Of a stretch of 64,000 nt of DNA, positions 24,567 through 36,799 are shown in pieces. The DNA comes from Boesenbergia rotunda (taxonomy: Eukaryota; Streptophyta; Magnoliopsida; Zingiberales; Zingiberaceae). Made by a program: the position numbers and the translations under genes. Where the stretch lies: assembly GCA_024364735.1 (NCBI GenBank), contig JAGFNQ010006443.1, positions 1-64,000 of the forward strand, written 5' to 3'. Every line of letters begins with the position of its first letter. Positions within the stretch are counted from its first letter, which is position 1. A model generated the notes under the pieces. That model had not been told where the DNA came from and did no database searches. It worked only from the letters and a program-made list of their open reading frames with translations.

Positions 24567-25951
24567 CATACCTATAAAGGGCGATTGGTAGCTAAAGGTT
24601 TCAAGCAAATTTATGGTATCGACTATGGTGAAACATTTTCACCAGTGGCGATGTTTAAGTCTATTCAGATCATGCTTGCTATTGCAGCTTACCATGATTA
24701 CGAGATCTGGCAGATGGATGTCAAAACTGCATTCCTAAATGGGAATCTACTCGAGGATGTGTACATGACACAACCTGAGGGTTTTGTAGATCCAGAGCAT
24801 GCTGGAAAGGTATGTAAGTTGCAAAGGTCCATTTATGTGCTAAAGCAAGCTTCTCGAAGCTGGAATCTTCGATTCGATGATGCAATCAAAGCGTTTGGTT
24901 TCATCAAGAATGAAGATGAACCTTGTGTCTACAAGAGGGTTAGTGGGAGCACAATTATTTTCCTGATCTTGTATGTAGATGACATACTCCTCATTGGGAA
25001 TGATATCCCTTCACTACAGTCTGTGAAGATGTGGCTTGGGAATTGCTTCTCAATGAAGGACTTAGGTGAAGCAGCCTATATCCTAGGCATTAAGATCTAT
25101 AGAGATAGTTCTAAGAGATTGCTTGGCTTGAGTAAGAGTACATATATTGACAAGATGCTTAATCGTTTTGCCATGCAGAATTCCAAGAAGGGATTTCTGC
25201 CGATGTCACATGGTGTGAGTCTTTCAAAGACTCAATGTCCCTCTTCTACGGAGGAGAGAAACCGTATGGATCAGATCCCTTATGCATTCGCTATAGGGTC
25301 TATCATGTACTCCATGCTTTGTACTCGTCCAGATGTCTCGTATGCTTTGGGCATGATGAGCAGGTACCAGTCAGATCCATGTGAAAGTCACTGGACTGCT
25401 GTCAAGAATATTCTTAAGTACTTAAGAAGGACGAAATATTTCTTGATATTTGGAGGCGATGAGGAGCTAGCTGTAAAGGGTTACAGTGACGCAATCTTCC
25501 AAACAGACAGGGATGACTATAGATCGCAGTCAGGGTATGTATTTTGCCTGAATGGTGGCGCTGTGAGCTGGAAGAGTTCGAAGCAGGACACAGTCGCAGA
25601 TTCTACAAAAGAGGCCGAGTATATTGCCGCGTCAGAGGCGGCAAAAGAGGCTGTTTGGATCTGGAAGTTCATTATAGAGCTTGGTGTGGTTCCTAGCATA
25701 GCAGACCCGATAGATCTCTATTGTGACAACAATGGGGCTATTGCGCAGGCTAAGGAACCTCGCTCTCATCATCGGACCAAACACATACTACGGCGCTTCC
25801 ATCTCATTCGAGAGATCATCGATAGAGGAGATGTGAAGATATGCAAAGTGCACACTGATTCTAACATCGCAGATCCTTTGACCAAGGCTTTGGCACAAAA
25901 GAAGCATGATGGTCATACCAGGTCACTGGGTATTAGATATTGCAGTGATTG
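24567..25951 (+). pseudogene. Copia-1 reverse transcriptase and RNase H (open segment)
   Basis: A single open stretch continuing RT from before the solo LTR. Visible motifs: LVAKGFKQIYGIDYGETFSP, WQMDVKTAFLNG (catalytic Asp), ILYVDDILLIGN (YVDD box), and the RNase H region (SQSGYVFCLNGGAVSWKSSK, EAEYIAAS, DNNGAIAQAK). It ends ...GIRYCSD at about 25951, just before the purine tract and 3' LTR. The catalytic motifs look intact, but gag and integrase upstream are broken, so no functional polyprotein is made. Confidence 0.93.
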
Positions 25952-25972
25952 ACACTAGTGCTAGTGGGAGAT

Positions 25973-27630
25973 TGTTAATAGGAGCCCTAGAGCGAATTAT
26001 GTGATGATTGACTGGGGACATTTTTGTATCATATTCTATCATTAATAAAGGCATGTTTGGTTATTATACTTACTTTGTATTTGTGCCAAATAACTAAGTA
26101 TAATAATGTCCTTGGGTAGTAGGTTCTTATCTACATTATATCGATTGGTTGAATCGATAGTGAGATAATGTAGAGAACACTACTCTAAATCATTCCTAGT
26201 CAAGTGTTAATATTCAAGGACAATATTAATACATGGAGACTAGCATGTAGGTCAACTGATGACTTGAGCTCACAAGTCATGGATATGTGATATCAAGTTG
26301 ACACATGAGTATACATTGGAGAATGTGTACTGAATGACCCGCCATGAGAAAGTTTCATGGATTGTCATATGAGTGTCATAAACTTTCTCATGTGACTATT
26401 GGTATGAATAGTCCTTTAGACCTGAATTTACTACGGTTCCCTACATAAGGAGTTATGTACTTTGGTATCGTCAAACGTCACCCGTAACAGGGTGGACTAT
26501 AAAGGCGATCACTGGGTATGTAATGAATTATGCGGAGGGATGTGAGTGATGTAGATGAGATCTATCCCTCCCATATGACAGGAGTGATATCTGTAGGCCC
26601 CTTGATCGAGTAGGACTGCTAAAACGCATGACCATGCTCAAATGAGTCAATATGAGATATTGAGCTCATTTGTTTGAGTGAGTCTACTCAGGGATCAAGA
26701 AACGCAAGATTGATTGAGGATGACACGGTTTATGCCTCATTGGTCAATCTAGATATCAAGGATAGAAGGACAAGGTCATACATTGCCATAGTCACGGAGG
26801 TTAAGTCGGATCTCGACTTTCTTGTTACTTGGGTATCATTGTTGCATTGCTAGATGCCGCTCATTGCTTTTGTGTCTAAATTGGTTTAGACACATTGCTA
26901 ACGTTACGAAAGCCTATTGGGTCACACACTAAGGACACGATGCTTCGGAGATTAATTGATCTTGATTTGGCTAAGATTTAATTGGAATTGGATTAATTGA
27001 GTTAGACTCTAGTGAATCCAATTGGATTATGGATTGAGATCTAATTTGAGTTAAACTCATTTAGATTAGACTCAACAACATTTGGATGAAATATTAATTC
27101 ATTAAAATGTTTAATGAATTAATAAGAGAGGAAGATGGAGAGTTTCTCACCATTAGAGTGTTACATGAAAAGTTAGAGAGTTACATTAAAATGTTTAATG
27201 AAGGGAAGTTTAAAAGGCAAAAACACCTTATGATATGAGTATAAAAGAGTTTTTCCCTTGTCATTTGGATGACAATTTGTCATTTTCTTTCCCCTCTTCC
27301 TTCTCTTCTCCATCTTGGCCGAAACCCACATCTTGGGTTCTTGGTGTTTTGTGAACTACCTCAAGTTGCTAGCACAACTAAGGTAGTTCTTCTCCGAAGT
27401 AGAGATATCGTGTTCGTGTGGATACGAATAGAGGCATAGACACTTGAATGTGCAAGAGATCCGGCGGCGCTTGGACGAGGGGATAAACGTAAGGGCACGC
27501 TCCAAAGGTATACGCTTTAGATAGATCTATTAGATAGATGATTTCGTACGAGTTTGTCTTTCTCATGGATCGCTCGAGGGATCTTGTTTCCGCTGCGTTT
27601 TTGTGTTTATGTCGCCTGAAGATCCCAACA
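25973..27630 (+). repeat. Copia-1 3' LTR
   Basis: TGTTAATAGGAGCCC...GATCCCAACA, near-identical to 17095-18751. It is immediately followed by the GTTCC target duplication and Gypsy pol sequence. Confidence 0.96.
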
Positions 27631-27635
27631 GTTCC

Positions 27636-29109
27636 ATTGCATAAGAACTCTACATAAGGTTCTCTATAGTCAGGTAGTATAGTATCAACAGGTTCTCTGT
27701 TTATCTGAGCCACAAGTCCCTCCTGGATGATAAACTCTTCCAATGTCCATATTGCTAAAGAGCTCGCAAACTTGGCCAGCTCATCCGCCTTGATATTATC
27801 CACTCAGGATATTTTCTGCAGAGTTACTTCAGCGAAAGAAGATTTCAATTACCTATACGTAGTTACATACTTCTGTAGGCATTCATTTCGAACTTCAAAA
27901 TTTCCTTTGAGCTGTTGTGCCACTAATTGAGAGTTGGAATACAATATAACCTGAGTGGCTCCAACCTGCTTGGTTGCTTATAGCCCAGCTAGTATTGCCT
28001 CATACTCAACTTCATTGTTCGTGGCTCAAAAATTGTCGGATGGATAATTGTAGCACATCCTCCCGAGGTGAGATCATTAAAATTCTAACTCTGCTTGATC
28101 TATGATTGGATGGACCATCAACGTAAATCTTCCAAGCTTCCGCAGATTCGGGTAACGGAACTACTTCGAGTTTGAAGTCAACTAGAGCATGTGCCTTGAT
28201 AGCTGTTCGAGGCTGATACTTGATCCCATACTCGCTTAACTCTATAGTCCATTTAATCAATCACCTCGATGCCTCAAGATTCGTGAGAACGCGTCCGAGA
28301 GGACTATTAGTGAACACAACGATGGGATCTACCAAGAAATAAGGTCTCAGTCTTCGTGTTGTTAATCCTAGCACATACATCAATTTCTCAAAGGTGGTAT
28401 ACCTAGTATCTGCATCTTTAAGAAGATGACCAAAGAAATAGATAGGATATTGAATGATACCTTTTTCGCGAATAAGTGCAGAACGTACACCTTGTTCAAC
28501 TACAGATAGGTAGACAAAAAAGTGTCTCTCCCTCCAGTGACTTGTATAATATGGGAAGTCCAGATAGGTATGCCTTTAATTCTGTAAAGGTCTCGTATTG
28601 ATCATCCCATTCGAATTTGACTGTTTTCCTCAAAATTTTAAAGAAAGGCAGAATTCTATCGGCTGACCGAGCTATGAACTCCGATAGGGTCGTGATCCTT
28701 CCATTAAGTCATTGAACATCTCTGAAATTGCAATGATCCTTCCATTAAGCTGTTGAACCTCTCTGAAATTGCTAGGAGATGACATATTTAGAATAGCCTG
28801 CACCTTTTCAGTATTTGCCTCAATTCCTCTCTTTGTTACCATGTATCCGAGGAAACATCCACTTTTTATCCTGAATAAACACTTAGCTAAGTTCAGCTTC
28901 AGTCTATTATCCCTCAGGGTGGCAAATGTCTCCTCTAGATCGGAAATCATGTCTTTCCCCTTCTCAGTCTTGACCAGGATTTCATCAACGTACACCTCGA
29001 TATTTCGACCAATCTGATGTCGAAACACTTTATCCATCATACGCTGATAGGTCGCTCCCGCATTCCGCAATCCGAACGGCATGACGTTGTAGCAATAAGT
29101 GTCATCCAC
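27636..29109 (-). pseudogene. Gypsy reverse transcriptase and RNase H (broken)
   Basis: RT fragment 29109-28672 has YCYNVMPFGLRNAGATYQRM and IEVYVDEILVKT; the usual YVDD catalytic box is YVDE, which by itself would be expected to abolish or weaken activity. It continues FLGYMVTKRGIEAN. RNase H pieces follow: IKWTIELSEYGIKYQPRTAI and WKIYVDGPSNHRSS at 28260-28012, then DNIKADELAKFASSLA near 27800. Multiple stops separate them. Joined conceptually across Copia-1, it leads into the integrase at 16.9 kb. Confidence 0.88.
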
Positions 29110-30049
29110 AGTTACGAAACTTACTTTTGTTGGGTCCTCTTGAGCAAGAGAAACCTAGTGATATCCCTGATATACATCCAACATTAAAATAAACTCACAG
29201 TCAGAAGTTGAATCTACCAGTCGATCGATGCGCTACAAGGGGTAACAGTCTTTAGGACATGGTTTATAAGTCTCGGAAATCTATACAAACAGGTCATTTC
29301 CCCCCGGGCTTAGGGACCAATACAACATTTGTCAGCCAAGTCAGAAATTGGACTTTTCAAATGTGCCTGGCCTATAACAGCTTTTCTACCTCCTCTCTGA
29401 TTATTTAGTCTTGTTCTGGGGCTTGCTTTACTGGTCGGGCTCCCAGAGTGATATGTAGTCGGTGCGTGGCCAAGGTAGGAGGAACTCCTTTGATCTCATT
29501 TGTAGCCCATGTGAACACAATATGATGACTAACCAAACAGTTGATTGGCCGATTTCTAAGTTCAGGGCCCAAATCCACATCACTTCTTGTAATTCCTCCC
29601 AACTGCCGAGGATGAATCTATACTTCTTTGCACTCAATTGCCCGGTGTTCCTCCTTGGCTCAGTCTTTTGCCTGGGGATCAGCCAAATCGATCTGCAAGG
29701 TCTCGTAAGTCTTCAAGCTCTTGCAAGACTCTGCTCTGGCTTCTCTGGTATAACATCACCGGGAAGCTAGCAAATCCCCCCTCACTTCAGCCACTTGATC
29801 CCCTACCGGGAATTTAATCTTCTGATGATAGACCGAGACTACGACTTAGAATAAACTGAGGGTTGGTCTCCCCAGAATGGCATTATATGATGATGGGGCG
29901 TCCACCACCATGAAAGGAGTTCTTCTTGTCCTCTGTAAGATGTCATCCCCAAGAGACAGGTACAATGAAATTTGTCCTATCGGCTCTATCCAATGCCCAG
30001 TGAAGCCAAACAACGGTGTGGAGACGGGGCACAGCTCACCTTCGTCTAC

Positions 30050-31685
30050 CTACATTTGATCTAGTGCCACCTTGTACAGGATATTGACGGAACTCCCTGT
30101 ATCCACGAAAATGCGCTTAACCTCATAATTAGCCATGCAGGCAAGAATTACCAATGCTTCTTCATGGGGAGCTTTGACATCCTCCCGATCGTTAGGACTG
30201 AAGGAGATGACAGGCCCTTGGCGCTTCTCTTTACTCATCCCAATGACATAGTTTTCCAACCAACGCATATGAAACTTCCTTGCCCGATGGGAGTCCCTAC
30301 CAGTCGGGCCTCCTGAGATCATTCTGACATGACCCGACGGTGGTCCACGGGCTGGAGCTTTGCCCTTATTGGGGTCCCTCTCTGGTGAGACAGATCGGTG
30401 TGGTGCGGCCTCCTGGGATCTTCCTCTTGAAGGCTCTCTAGACTGCCTTCTGGGTCTGCTTTCCCCCAATTGCTATCACCGAGGAGATCGGCTTCGACGA
30501 AGGGACCTTTCTCGATACCCCGAGTTGCTCCACTTCTTGTGTGGCTTGGCGTCTGCATCCTTGGACCTCCTCCGTTTCAAAGTATAGCACTCCTCCGTAG
30601 AATGTGTAGTACTGCCATGAAAGTCACAATACTTCTCGGGTGGTATCAGCCCTCCGATGTCCACTGTTTCCATCACCTTTTTCTAGTGGTCCCAATGACC
30701 TTTGCCTGAGTAGGAATCCTTTGCTTGGGCAGGAGCAGGTGGTTCCCTCCTCTCGGATCATATCAAGATTTGGATAAGTGCTCATGCTGAATCCTTTCGG
30801 CGAACATGTTGCACTTCCTCCACATTAACATACTTGACCGACCGCCCCAATAAATCATCAAAACTGGTTGGTGGTTTCTTCAATAGAGACCGGAAGAAAT
30901 CTCCTTCGGCGAGTCCTTGTGTGAAGGCGCTGACAGGGATCTCTGAAGTGGCACTCGATATATCCTGCGTCACAAGATTAAATCGCTGGATGTAATCTTT
31001 TAGCGGCTCTTTGCTTTTTTATTTTAGGGCGAAAAGATTTAGCGTCGTCTTCTGATATCGTCGGCTGCTGGCGAAGTGGTGCAAGAAGACAGTCTTAAAC
31101 TCTAAGAAGAAGGAGTTTATAGAATCTTGAGGTAATCTCTGGAACTACCTCTACGCTGCTCCTGACAATGTGTTTGAGAATACCCAACACTTCACCACAT
31201 TAGTATATTGATGTAGTAGAGCCGCATTCTTAAATTTACAAATGCGATCTTCTGGATCTGTTTTCATGTCATAATTAGCAATCCCAGGATCTTGGAATTG
31301 CTTGGGCATGGGATCATTCACGATGTCCCGAACAAAAGGCGAAGAGGTATACTTCGGTAGAACCTTTACAGGTTCACTTTATTCCTTGTCCTCCTTCTCG
31401 CCGTAAAATGCTGGAGGCGGTTGTATGTTCTTTCTCCATCTCCCCTGTGGAGTCTCGTCGGTGTCCTGGGGCCACATTCACGGGCACCGCTATAGGCGAG
31501 ATGGATCTCCTATTCCAAGCGTATGAGGTGGATGCCCTTTGGGCATCAGCCTATATTGGCACTGCTAGTTGAGATGGAGCTTGCTCAATTTGGTACTGCT
31601 TTAGCACCCCTCGAACGACGTTGGCGATCAGGCGATCCAATTCCTCACGTGTCAACATGATTGATTGTCCTTCCGGTTCCGCCAT
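30050..31685 (-). pseudogene. Gypsy gag and protease (broken)
   Basis: Gag begins at 31685 (MAEPEGQSIMLTREELDRLI) and stops early. The retrotransposon-gag body is visible around 30973-30782 (ISVRAFTQ-like PVSAFTQGLAEGDFFRSLL, SFDDLLGRSVKYVNVEE). The CDFHGSTTHSTEEC zinc-like motif near 30640 is typical of Tat-type gag. An arginine/serine/proline-rich linker (SRPRRQSREPSRGRSQ) leads to the aspartic protease motif IFVDTGSSVNILY near 30085. Several stops and frame changes make it a remnant. Confidence 0.85.
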
Positions 31686-31720
31686 CACAGTGTTCTTTCT
31701 GGTAATTAGTGTAGTTTTCT

Positions 31721-31736
31721 CACAGACGGCGCCAAA
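31721..31736 (-). other. Gypsy primer-binding-like site
   Basis: Minus-strand TTTGGCGCCGTCTGTG directly after the LTR end (…CCAGAACA) is the common plant Gypsy junction and resembles the primer site region for tRNA with a GGCGCCA 3' end. Confidence 0.6.
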
Positions 31737-31738
31737 CT

Positions 31739-32208
31739 TGTTCTGGAAGTAAACGACGTAAACGACAGGTCACCGACGAGTAGTCTTGGGTCATGACGAG
31801 GGAGGAGACTCGTGCTTGCAAGGTTAACACGAGTGTAAAAAAGGGGTACATCGGAAGGAATTCCGACGGAGCCTTCTCCAACACTCAAGTTAGAAATTAC
31901 TCAAAGATGGAGAGGGAGCAAGGAGAATAAATTAGTAGAGTTAACTAAAAAAAAAATTCCCTTTTACCTAGGGTCTAAGTATTTTATGTAGTTGTTGTTT
32001 TCCTCCTGCGAATGCTCACACGTTACTATAATCATTCTCCTACTCCCACACCTCTTGATTCGTGGTTTTCTGCCAGTTGTCGTTTACTGGGGCCTCCTGG
32101 TAACGATGACCACGCACATTAACTTGTACGTTGTCGGTGGTAACTGTTAACCGACATTCTTATTTTGGGGAGGGGACATTCGAAATGATTGTTGCCTAAA
32201 TTAAATAC
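31739..32208 (-). repeat. Gypsy 5' LTR, 3' part
   Basis: From the primer site up to the Copia-2 insertion. It shares a block (TCCGACGG...CTCAAGTTAGAA) with the LTR-like fragments near 59.4 and 63.1 kb. The remaining LTR part is 36238-36506. Confidence 0.65.
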
Positions 32209-32580
32209 TGTTGGCCCAGATCAAAGAATAGCGCACCAAGAACCACACCAATACGCAAAAGGAAAAAAGAAAACGAAAAACCCGAAAGAACGAAAGAAGA
32301 ACGAACGAATTTATTTTCTGGAAGAAATAAACTTACAATAAAACTGAGACTCTGTTTCACATGCCTCTAGGACCCTTTAAATACACCATGAATAAGACTT
32401 AGTCATGGCTTATCCCAATAAAATAGGAATAAAAATAGGGAGACTAATTCTCTAGTTATCCTATTAAAATAGGAAAGGCTAATCCAAGACTAAGTCATCT
32501 AATCCAAGACTAAGTAATAAAAATTATCAGAATAAAATTAAAATATGAAAATGTCAGGATTATTTATTTATTTTCTCACA
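32209..32580 (-). repeat. Copia-2 3' LTR
   Basis: 372 bp, TGTTGGCCCAGATCAAAGAA to TTTATTTTCTCACA on plus, preceded by target duplication AATAC. Confidence 0.96.
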
Positions 32581-32611
32581 TTGCTCCCCCTAATCCTGAC
32601 ATGGCTGTAAA

Positions 32612-35600
32612 TCACGGACGCCTAGTAGTTGTCTCATGGCAGCTAACTTCACTCCTGGCATTCTCTCCCACAATGACAGCAACTTCTGTAACTGCATTTT
32701 GTATTGTAGTTTCTCCAGACAATTTGGGATGCTGAAGAGCATCATGTGAAGCGGCCATCTTCCACTTCCAATGTAACCAATCCAGCAACACGACCCAAAC
32801 TTGGCTAGGGACATGTATGAAGATAAGCATGTGAAGATGACGACAATGCATACCCTTTTCAAAGTCGATGCCTTGTCGTTGTACATAGTCTTTAGCAACT
32901 AATCTTGCTTTGTGCTTAACAACTTTCCCATCTGAATCTTTCTTCAATTTGAACACCCAGTTTAGACCGATAGGTTTGCGGCCTAATGGGAGCTCAGTTA
33001 GGGTCCATGTCTTGTTCTTCTCAATAGATCTCAGTTCTTCCTCCATTGCTTCGTACCAGCAAGCCTCAGTTGCAGTTTCTTGATAACTTGTTGGCTCTTC
33101 AGACATCACCATCATCAGCTCTTCCTCTTCTTCATCAATATCAACCACTTCCTCAGTGTTGGCGTAGATATCGGCAAGAGACCTATAGCGGACTGGCCCT
33201 TCATAAGAATCAGGCGTGCTTGTTACCGGAGTCGAGGTAGTTGCATGGGCGTTCGATGATGGTGTAGATAGACTCGAGTTCGATGATGGTGTAGATGGAC
33301 TCGAGTTTGATGATGATGTAGATGGACTTGATGCTCTTGTCAGGGGTACCACGGCTGCTACCGGTGGTATAACATTTTCCGCCCCTGACTCAACGTCTGC
33401 TGTAACACTCGCCTCGTCGGAGTAGAGAGGATCCAACATCATAAAATTCGGAAAGTTTTCTTCATTGTTAGCACCTGCATTCCATGTCCATTCAGAATTT
33501 TCTTGAAATATGACATCTCTACTTACTTGTAGCTTGCCATGGCTTGGATCAAACAACCGATGAGCTTTGCAGTCTTCCTCAACACCCAAGTATACCATGG
33601 GTGAGCTTCTGTCATCAAGTTTCTTCAGATGAGGGGTTGTGTTTTTCACATATGCAACACAACCGAACACTCTCAAGTGGGCGACATGTGGCTTCCTCCC
33701 CATCCAAGCTTCAAATGGGGTGCGTTCTCCTAGCGCCTTAGTTGGGAGACGATTCAGTAGATAGACAGCATGCCTAACCGCTTCTCCCCAGAACCTTGCA
33801 GGCAATGTGTACCCTTGAGAAGAGATCTCGCCATGGCCATCATAGTGCGGTTGTGGCGCTCCACGACACCATTCTGTTGAGGGGTGTAGGGAGCCGTGAG
33901 GTGCCGCTCGATTCCTTCATTTTCACAGAATCGAGTAAACTCCGTGGATAGAAACTCGCCGCCTCGATCTGCCCGGAGTGTTCTGATCTTGTACTCAGTC
34001 TTGTTCTCTGTCAGGAATTTGAACTTCTTGAATGCCTGGAATGTATCACTCTTTGCTGCCAATGCAAACACCCACATCCACCTAGTGAAATCATCCACAA
34101 TTAGAAGAAAATACTTGTTACCGGCAAGTGTACATGGTGAGATTGGCCCGCAAATATCCGCATGGAGAAGTTCTAACGGCTTCTTTGCTCTAAAGTTTGC
34201 TTGGTCTGGGAACGGCAATCTTGCATGCTTGGCGATCACACACACCTCGCAAAGCTTGTTCGACTGGGGCAGTAGTGGCATATCAACCACCAATTTCTTC
34301 TCCCCCAATAGCTTCAAGTCATGGAAATTTACATGCCCGAGCCTTGCATGCCACAACCAAGTTGGGTCTTCTAGGCTTGCTAGGAGACAGTCTTGCTTGA
34401 ATGTCTTCAAGGTTATCTTGTACAAGCGATTTTGTGTTCGCTTTACCAGCATCAAGAGCTTCCTGCTCCCATCAATCACCTTCATGGCATCTCCTTCCAT
34501 GTGCACCTCGTTCCCAGTTTCTGTCAATTGACCAAGACTGATGATATTACTACAAAGTTTTGGAATGTAGTATACCTCATGGAGAACCTTCTGATCGCCG
34601 TTCTTGCATTCGAACACAACCGTTCCTTTGCCCATGATCTCTATGGTTGATCCATCGCCAAACCTCACCCTCCCAGTGATGGTTTCATCTAGTTCTTGAA
34701 ACTTCTCGCGATGACTCGTCATGTGGTTGCTGGCACCGTTGTCAAGGTACCAGACGTCTTTATCTTCTCCTTTCTTAACGTTGCGATACATCTCTGGAAG
34801 AAACCTTTCTTCACTTAGCAGAATTATATCTTGCCGCTCTCGGCTAGCGTGAGACTCCTCGTGGGACACACTCATCATCAGTGCTGGCTCTTCATCGGTG
34901 TCGCAAGTGAGGTGAGCCTCATCATCTCGACGCTTGCTGTAGCATTCGGCCGCATAATGCCCCATTTTCTCACAATTGAAACACTTTATGTGTCTCTTGT
35001 CACGAGTGTCACTGTTGTTGCCGCTAGTGCCTCCTGCACTGTCTTGGCGCTGCGTACCATGACCACGATCGCGCCCTCGCACACGCCACTTGCCACGATT
35101 AGGGCCGCTGGACCCGCGCCCCTTGCCTTCTGACGGAATGTCCACGTTGCTCCCTTTTTGTCGCTTTTGCCATTCGGCACGAGTAAGTAGGAGTTCACCT
35201 TCAGTGCCGTTGGTATTGCCGCGTAATCGTAGTGTTCGTTCCTCGTACGCCTTCAGTCGCCCGATAGTCTCCTCAAATGGCATAGTCTCAAGGTCGTGGA
35301 ACTGCTCAATACCAGCAATAATAGGGAAGAATTTATCAGGGACAGAATCGAGCAACTTCTTTACCAGCGAGGAATCTTCAAGCGTGGCACCAAGAGTGGA
35401 GAATTTGCTGCTCATAGCGCTGAGTTTGCCAGCAAACTCATCAATCGTCTCGGTCTCCTTCATCTGAAGGGCGTCAAACTCGCTCTTCAACGTTTGTACG
35501 CGAGCCTTCTTCACCCGATCACTCCCAAGGTACCTCATCTTGAGGCTGTCCCAGACTTCTTTCGCCGTCTTCTTGTTTGCGATCTGGAGAAGGATGTCTT

Positions 35601-35808
35601 CGGGGACACACTGCAAGATGTATGCACGCGCCTTCTTGTCCTTCTTTGCATCCACCTGGGCTTCTTTCTCTGGCTCCACCGCCTCCCAGACTCCCTGGGC
35701 ATCGAGAATTGCCTCTGTCTTTATTGCCCACACAGTATAATTGTGAGGGTTTAGCATCGGATAGGGAAACGACACTCCGCCGTTCTCCTTCGCTACGATG
35801 CTCGACAT
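32612..35808 (-). pseudogene. Copia-2 gag-protease-integrase with frameshift and deleted RT
   Basis: Coding starts at ATG 35808 (MSSIVAKENGGVSFPYPMLN). Gag UBN2 body, then the zinc knuckle CFNCEKMGHYAAEC, protease VWYLDNGASNHMT, GAG-pre-integrase WLWHARLGHVNFHDL, and integrase core (LLHADICGPISP, IVDDFTRWMWVF, RADRGGEF, PQQNGVVERHNRT). A single frameshift near 33800 separates this from the rest of integrase (FWGEAVRHAVYLLNRLP), the serine/threonine-rich linker and the start of RT (NKTWTLTELPLGRKPIG, HKARLVAKDYVQRQGIDFEK). About 32860 the normal RT sequence stops abruptly and is replaced by 3'-terminal sequence, so the YVDD box and RNase H are absent. Confidence 0.93.
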
Positions 35809-35850
35809 TTTTGTGGAAGCGAGGATTCTTGGCTGCTCTATACTACCAAA

Positions 35851-35862
35851 GCTCTGATACCA
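35851..35862 (-). other. Copia-2 primer-binding site (tRNA-iMet)
   Basis: GCTCTGATACCA on plus, i.e. TGGTATCAGAGC on minus, two bases inside the 5' LTR. Confidence 0.9.
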
Positions 35863-35864
35863 AT

Positions 35865-36237
35865 TGTTGGCCCAGATCAAAGAATAGCGCACCCAAGAAC
35901 CACACCAATACGCAAAAGGAAAAAAGAAAACGAAAAACCCGAAAGAACGAAAGAAGAACGAACGAATTTATTTTCTGGAAGAAATAAACTTACAATAAAA
36001 CTGAGACTCTGTTTCACATGCCTCTAGGACCCTTTAAATACACCATGAATAAGACTTAGTCATGGCTTATCCCAATAAAATAGGAATAAAAATAGGGAGA
36101 CTAATTCTCTAGTTATCCTATTAAAATAGGAAAGGCTAATCCAAGACTAAGTCATCTAATCCAAGACTAAGTAATAAAAATTATCAGAATAAAATTAAAA
36201 TATGAAAATGTCAGGATTATTTATTTATTTTCTCACA
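35865..36237 (-). repeat. Copia-2 5' LTR
   Basis: 373 bp, one base longer than its partner (GCGCACCC versus GCGCACC), followed by target duplication AATAC. Confidence 0.96.
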
Positions 36238-36506
36238 AATACGTCATTATCGTCGTTAACAATAAACTTTTCTTATCGCATTCTCTCTCCCGAACTGGTT
36301 TTGGGCTCCGCACTCCGAGTTGGGTTCGGAAACTCTCAGGGTCCGAGCTGGTCCTGAGCTTATATCTTCCGAGGTGTTCGCGGGAACTCCAACCCGAGCT
36401 GATCTCGGGTCCCTTTCTTCCAAGTTGGTCTAGGGTGAAATCACCCGAGTTGGTCTCGGGTGATTTTCCTTGAGCTGATCTTGGATGATTTTTCTAGGCA
36501 TTTTCA
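36238..36506 (-). repeat. Gypsy 5' LTR, 5' part
   Basis: Continues the LTR split by Copia-2. Imperfect repeats of CCGAGTTGGTCTCGGGTGA and related CGAGCTGGTC motifs fill 36280-36480. The minus-strand 5' end is taken at TGAAAATGCC (36506), but this border lacks an independent check. Confidence 0.5.
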
Positions 36507-36799
36507 TGACACGTAGATTTTTATTGCCACATATTCAACTTAAGCTATTCATCCCGATCACTAGACATTTTTTTTTCTTCTTTACCGAATTCCTTAATTT
36601 TACGTCGCAGATGAGCCCTTGATCAATTGCTTATTTGGGAAGACAACATTGCTTCGGCTAGCGCTGTTACTTAATTGATTTTAACTGAGCAAATTTAATA
36701 TTTGCTGTTGTTTTAACTTATAACATCGTACAAATTAATTAGAATTGCATAAGCATTAACTCATGATATAAAAATAATCTTCTTCATAATTCCCGGATC

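Larger units (their letters stand above)
17095..27630 (+). mobile_element. Copia-1: full-length Ty1/Copia retrotransposon with long LTRs
   Basis: Direct LTRs at 17095-18751 and 25973-27630 (about 1.66 kb each) begin TGTTA and end CCCAACA. The element is flanked by a 5-bp target duplication GTTCC (17090-17094, 27631-27635). A tRNA-iMet primer site (TGGTATCAGAGCC) follows the first LTR and a purine tract (AGTGGGAGA) precedes the second. Gag, protease, integrase, RT and RNase H lie between in Copia order, on plus. By eye the LTRs differ at roughly 2 percent of sites, mostly transitions. The coding region has several stops and an internal solo LTR, so it is defective. It inserted into the Gypsy pol. 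Confidence 0.97.
32209..36237 (-). mobile_element. Copia-2: short, very young Copia element lacking most of RT/RNase H
   Basis: LTRs 32209-32580 and 35865-36237 (372/373 bp, TGTTGG...CTCACA) differ only by a one-base C indel as far as I can see. The 5-bp target duplication is AATAC (32204-32208, 36238-36242). The primer site TGGTATCAGAGC (35862-35851) and purine tract TTAGGGGGAGCAA (32593-32581) are intact. The internal region is only 3.3 kb because RT/RNase H is mostly deleted. It inserted into the Gypsy LTR. Confidence 0.97.
12775..36506 (-). mobile_element. large degenerate Gypsy retrotransposon (Tat/Retand-like), split by two Copia insertions
   Basis: Reading down the minus strand: 5' LTR pieces (36506-36238 and 32208-31739), primer-binding-like TTTGGCGCCGTCTGTG (31736-31721), gag from 31685, protease, reverse transcriptase, RNase H, and then integrase after the Copia-1 insertion. 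Beyond integrase come an 86-bp tandem array and a plus-strand ORF with introns. Gag-protease-RT-RNaseH-integrase order is diagnostic of Gypsy. An extra antisense ORF and tandem repeats near the 3' end are known in the Tat/Retand group, the basis for that label. Many stops and frameshifts make it inactive. No 3' LTR is found; the element appears truncated at about 12.77 kb. Confidence 0.8.

Noticed and set aside
33896..34531. 211-codon plus-strand ORF
   Set aside because: Exact antisense shadow of the Copia-2 integrase-protease region.
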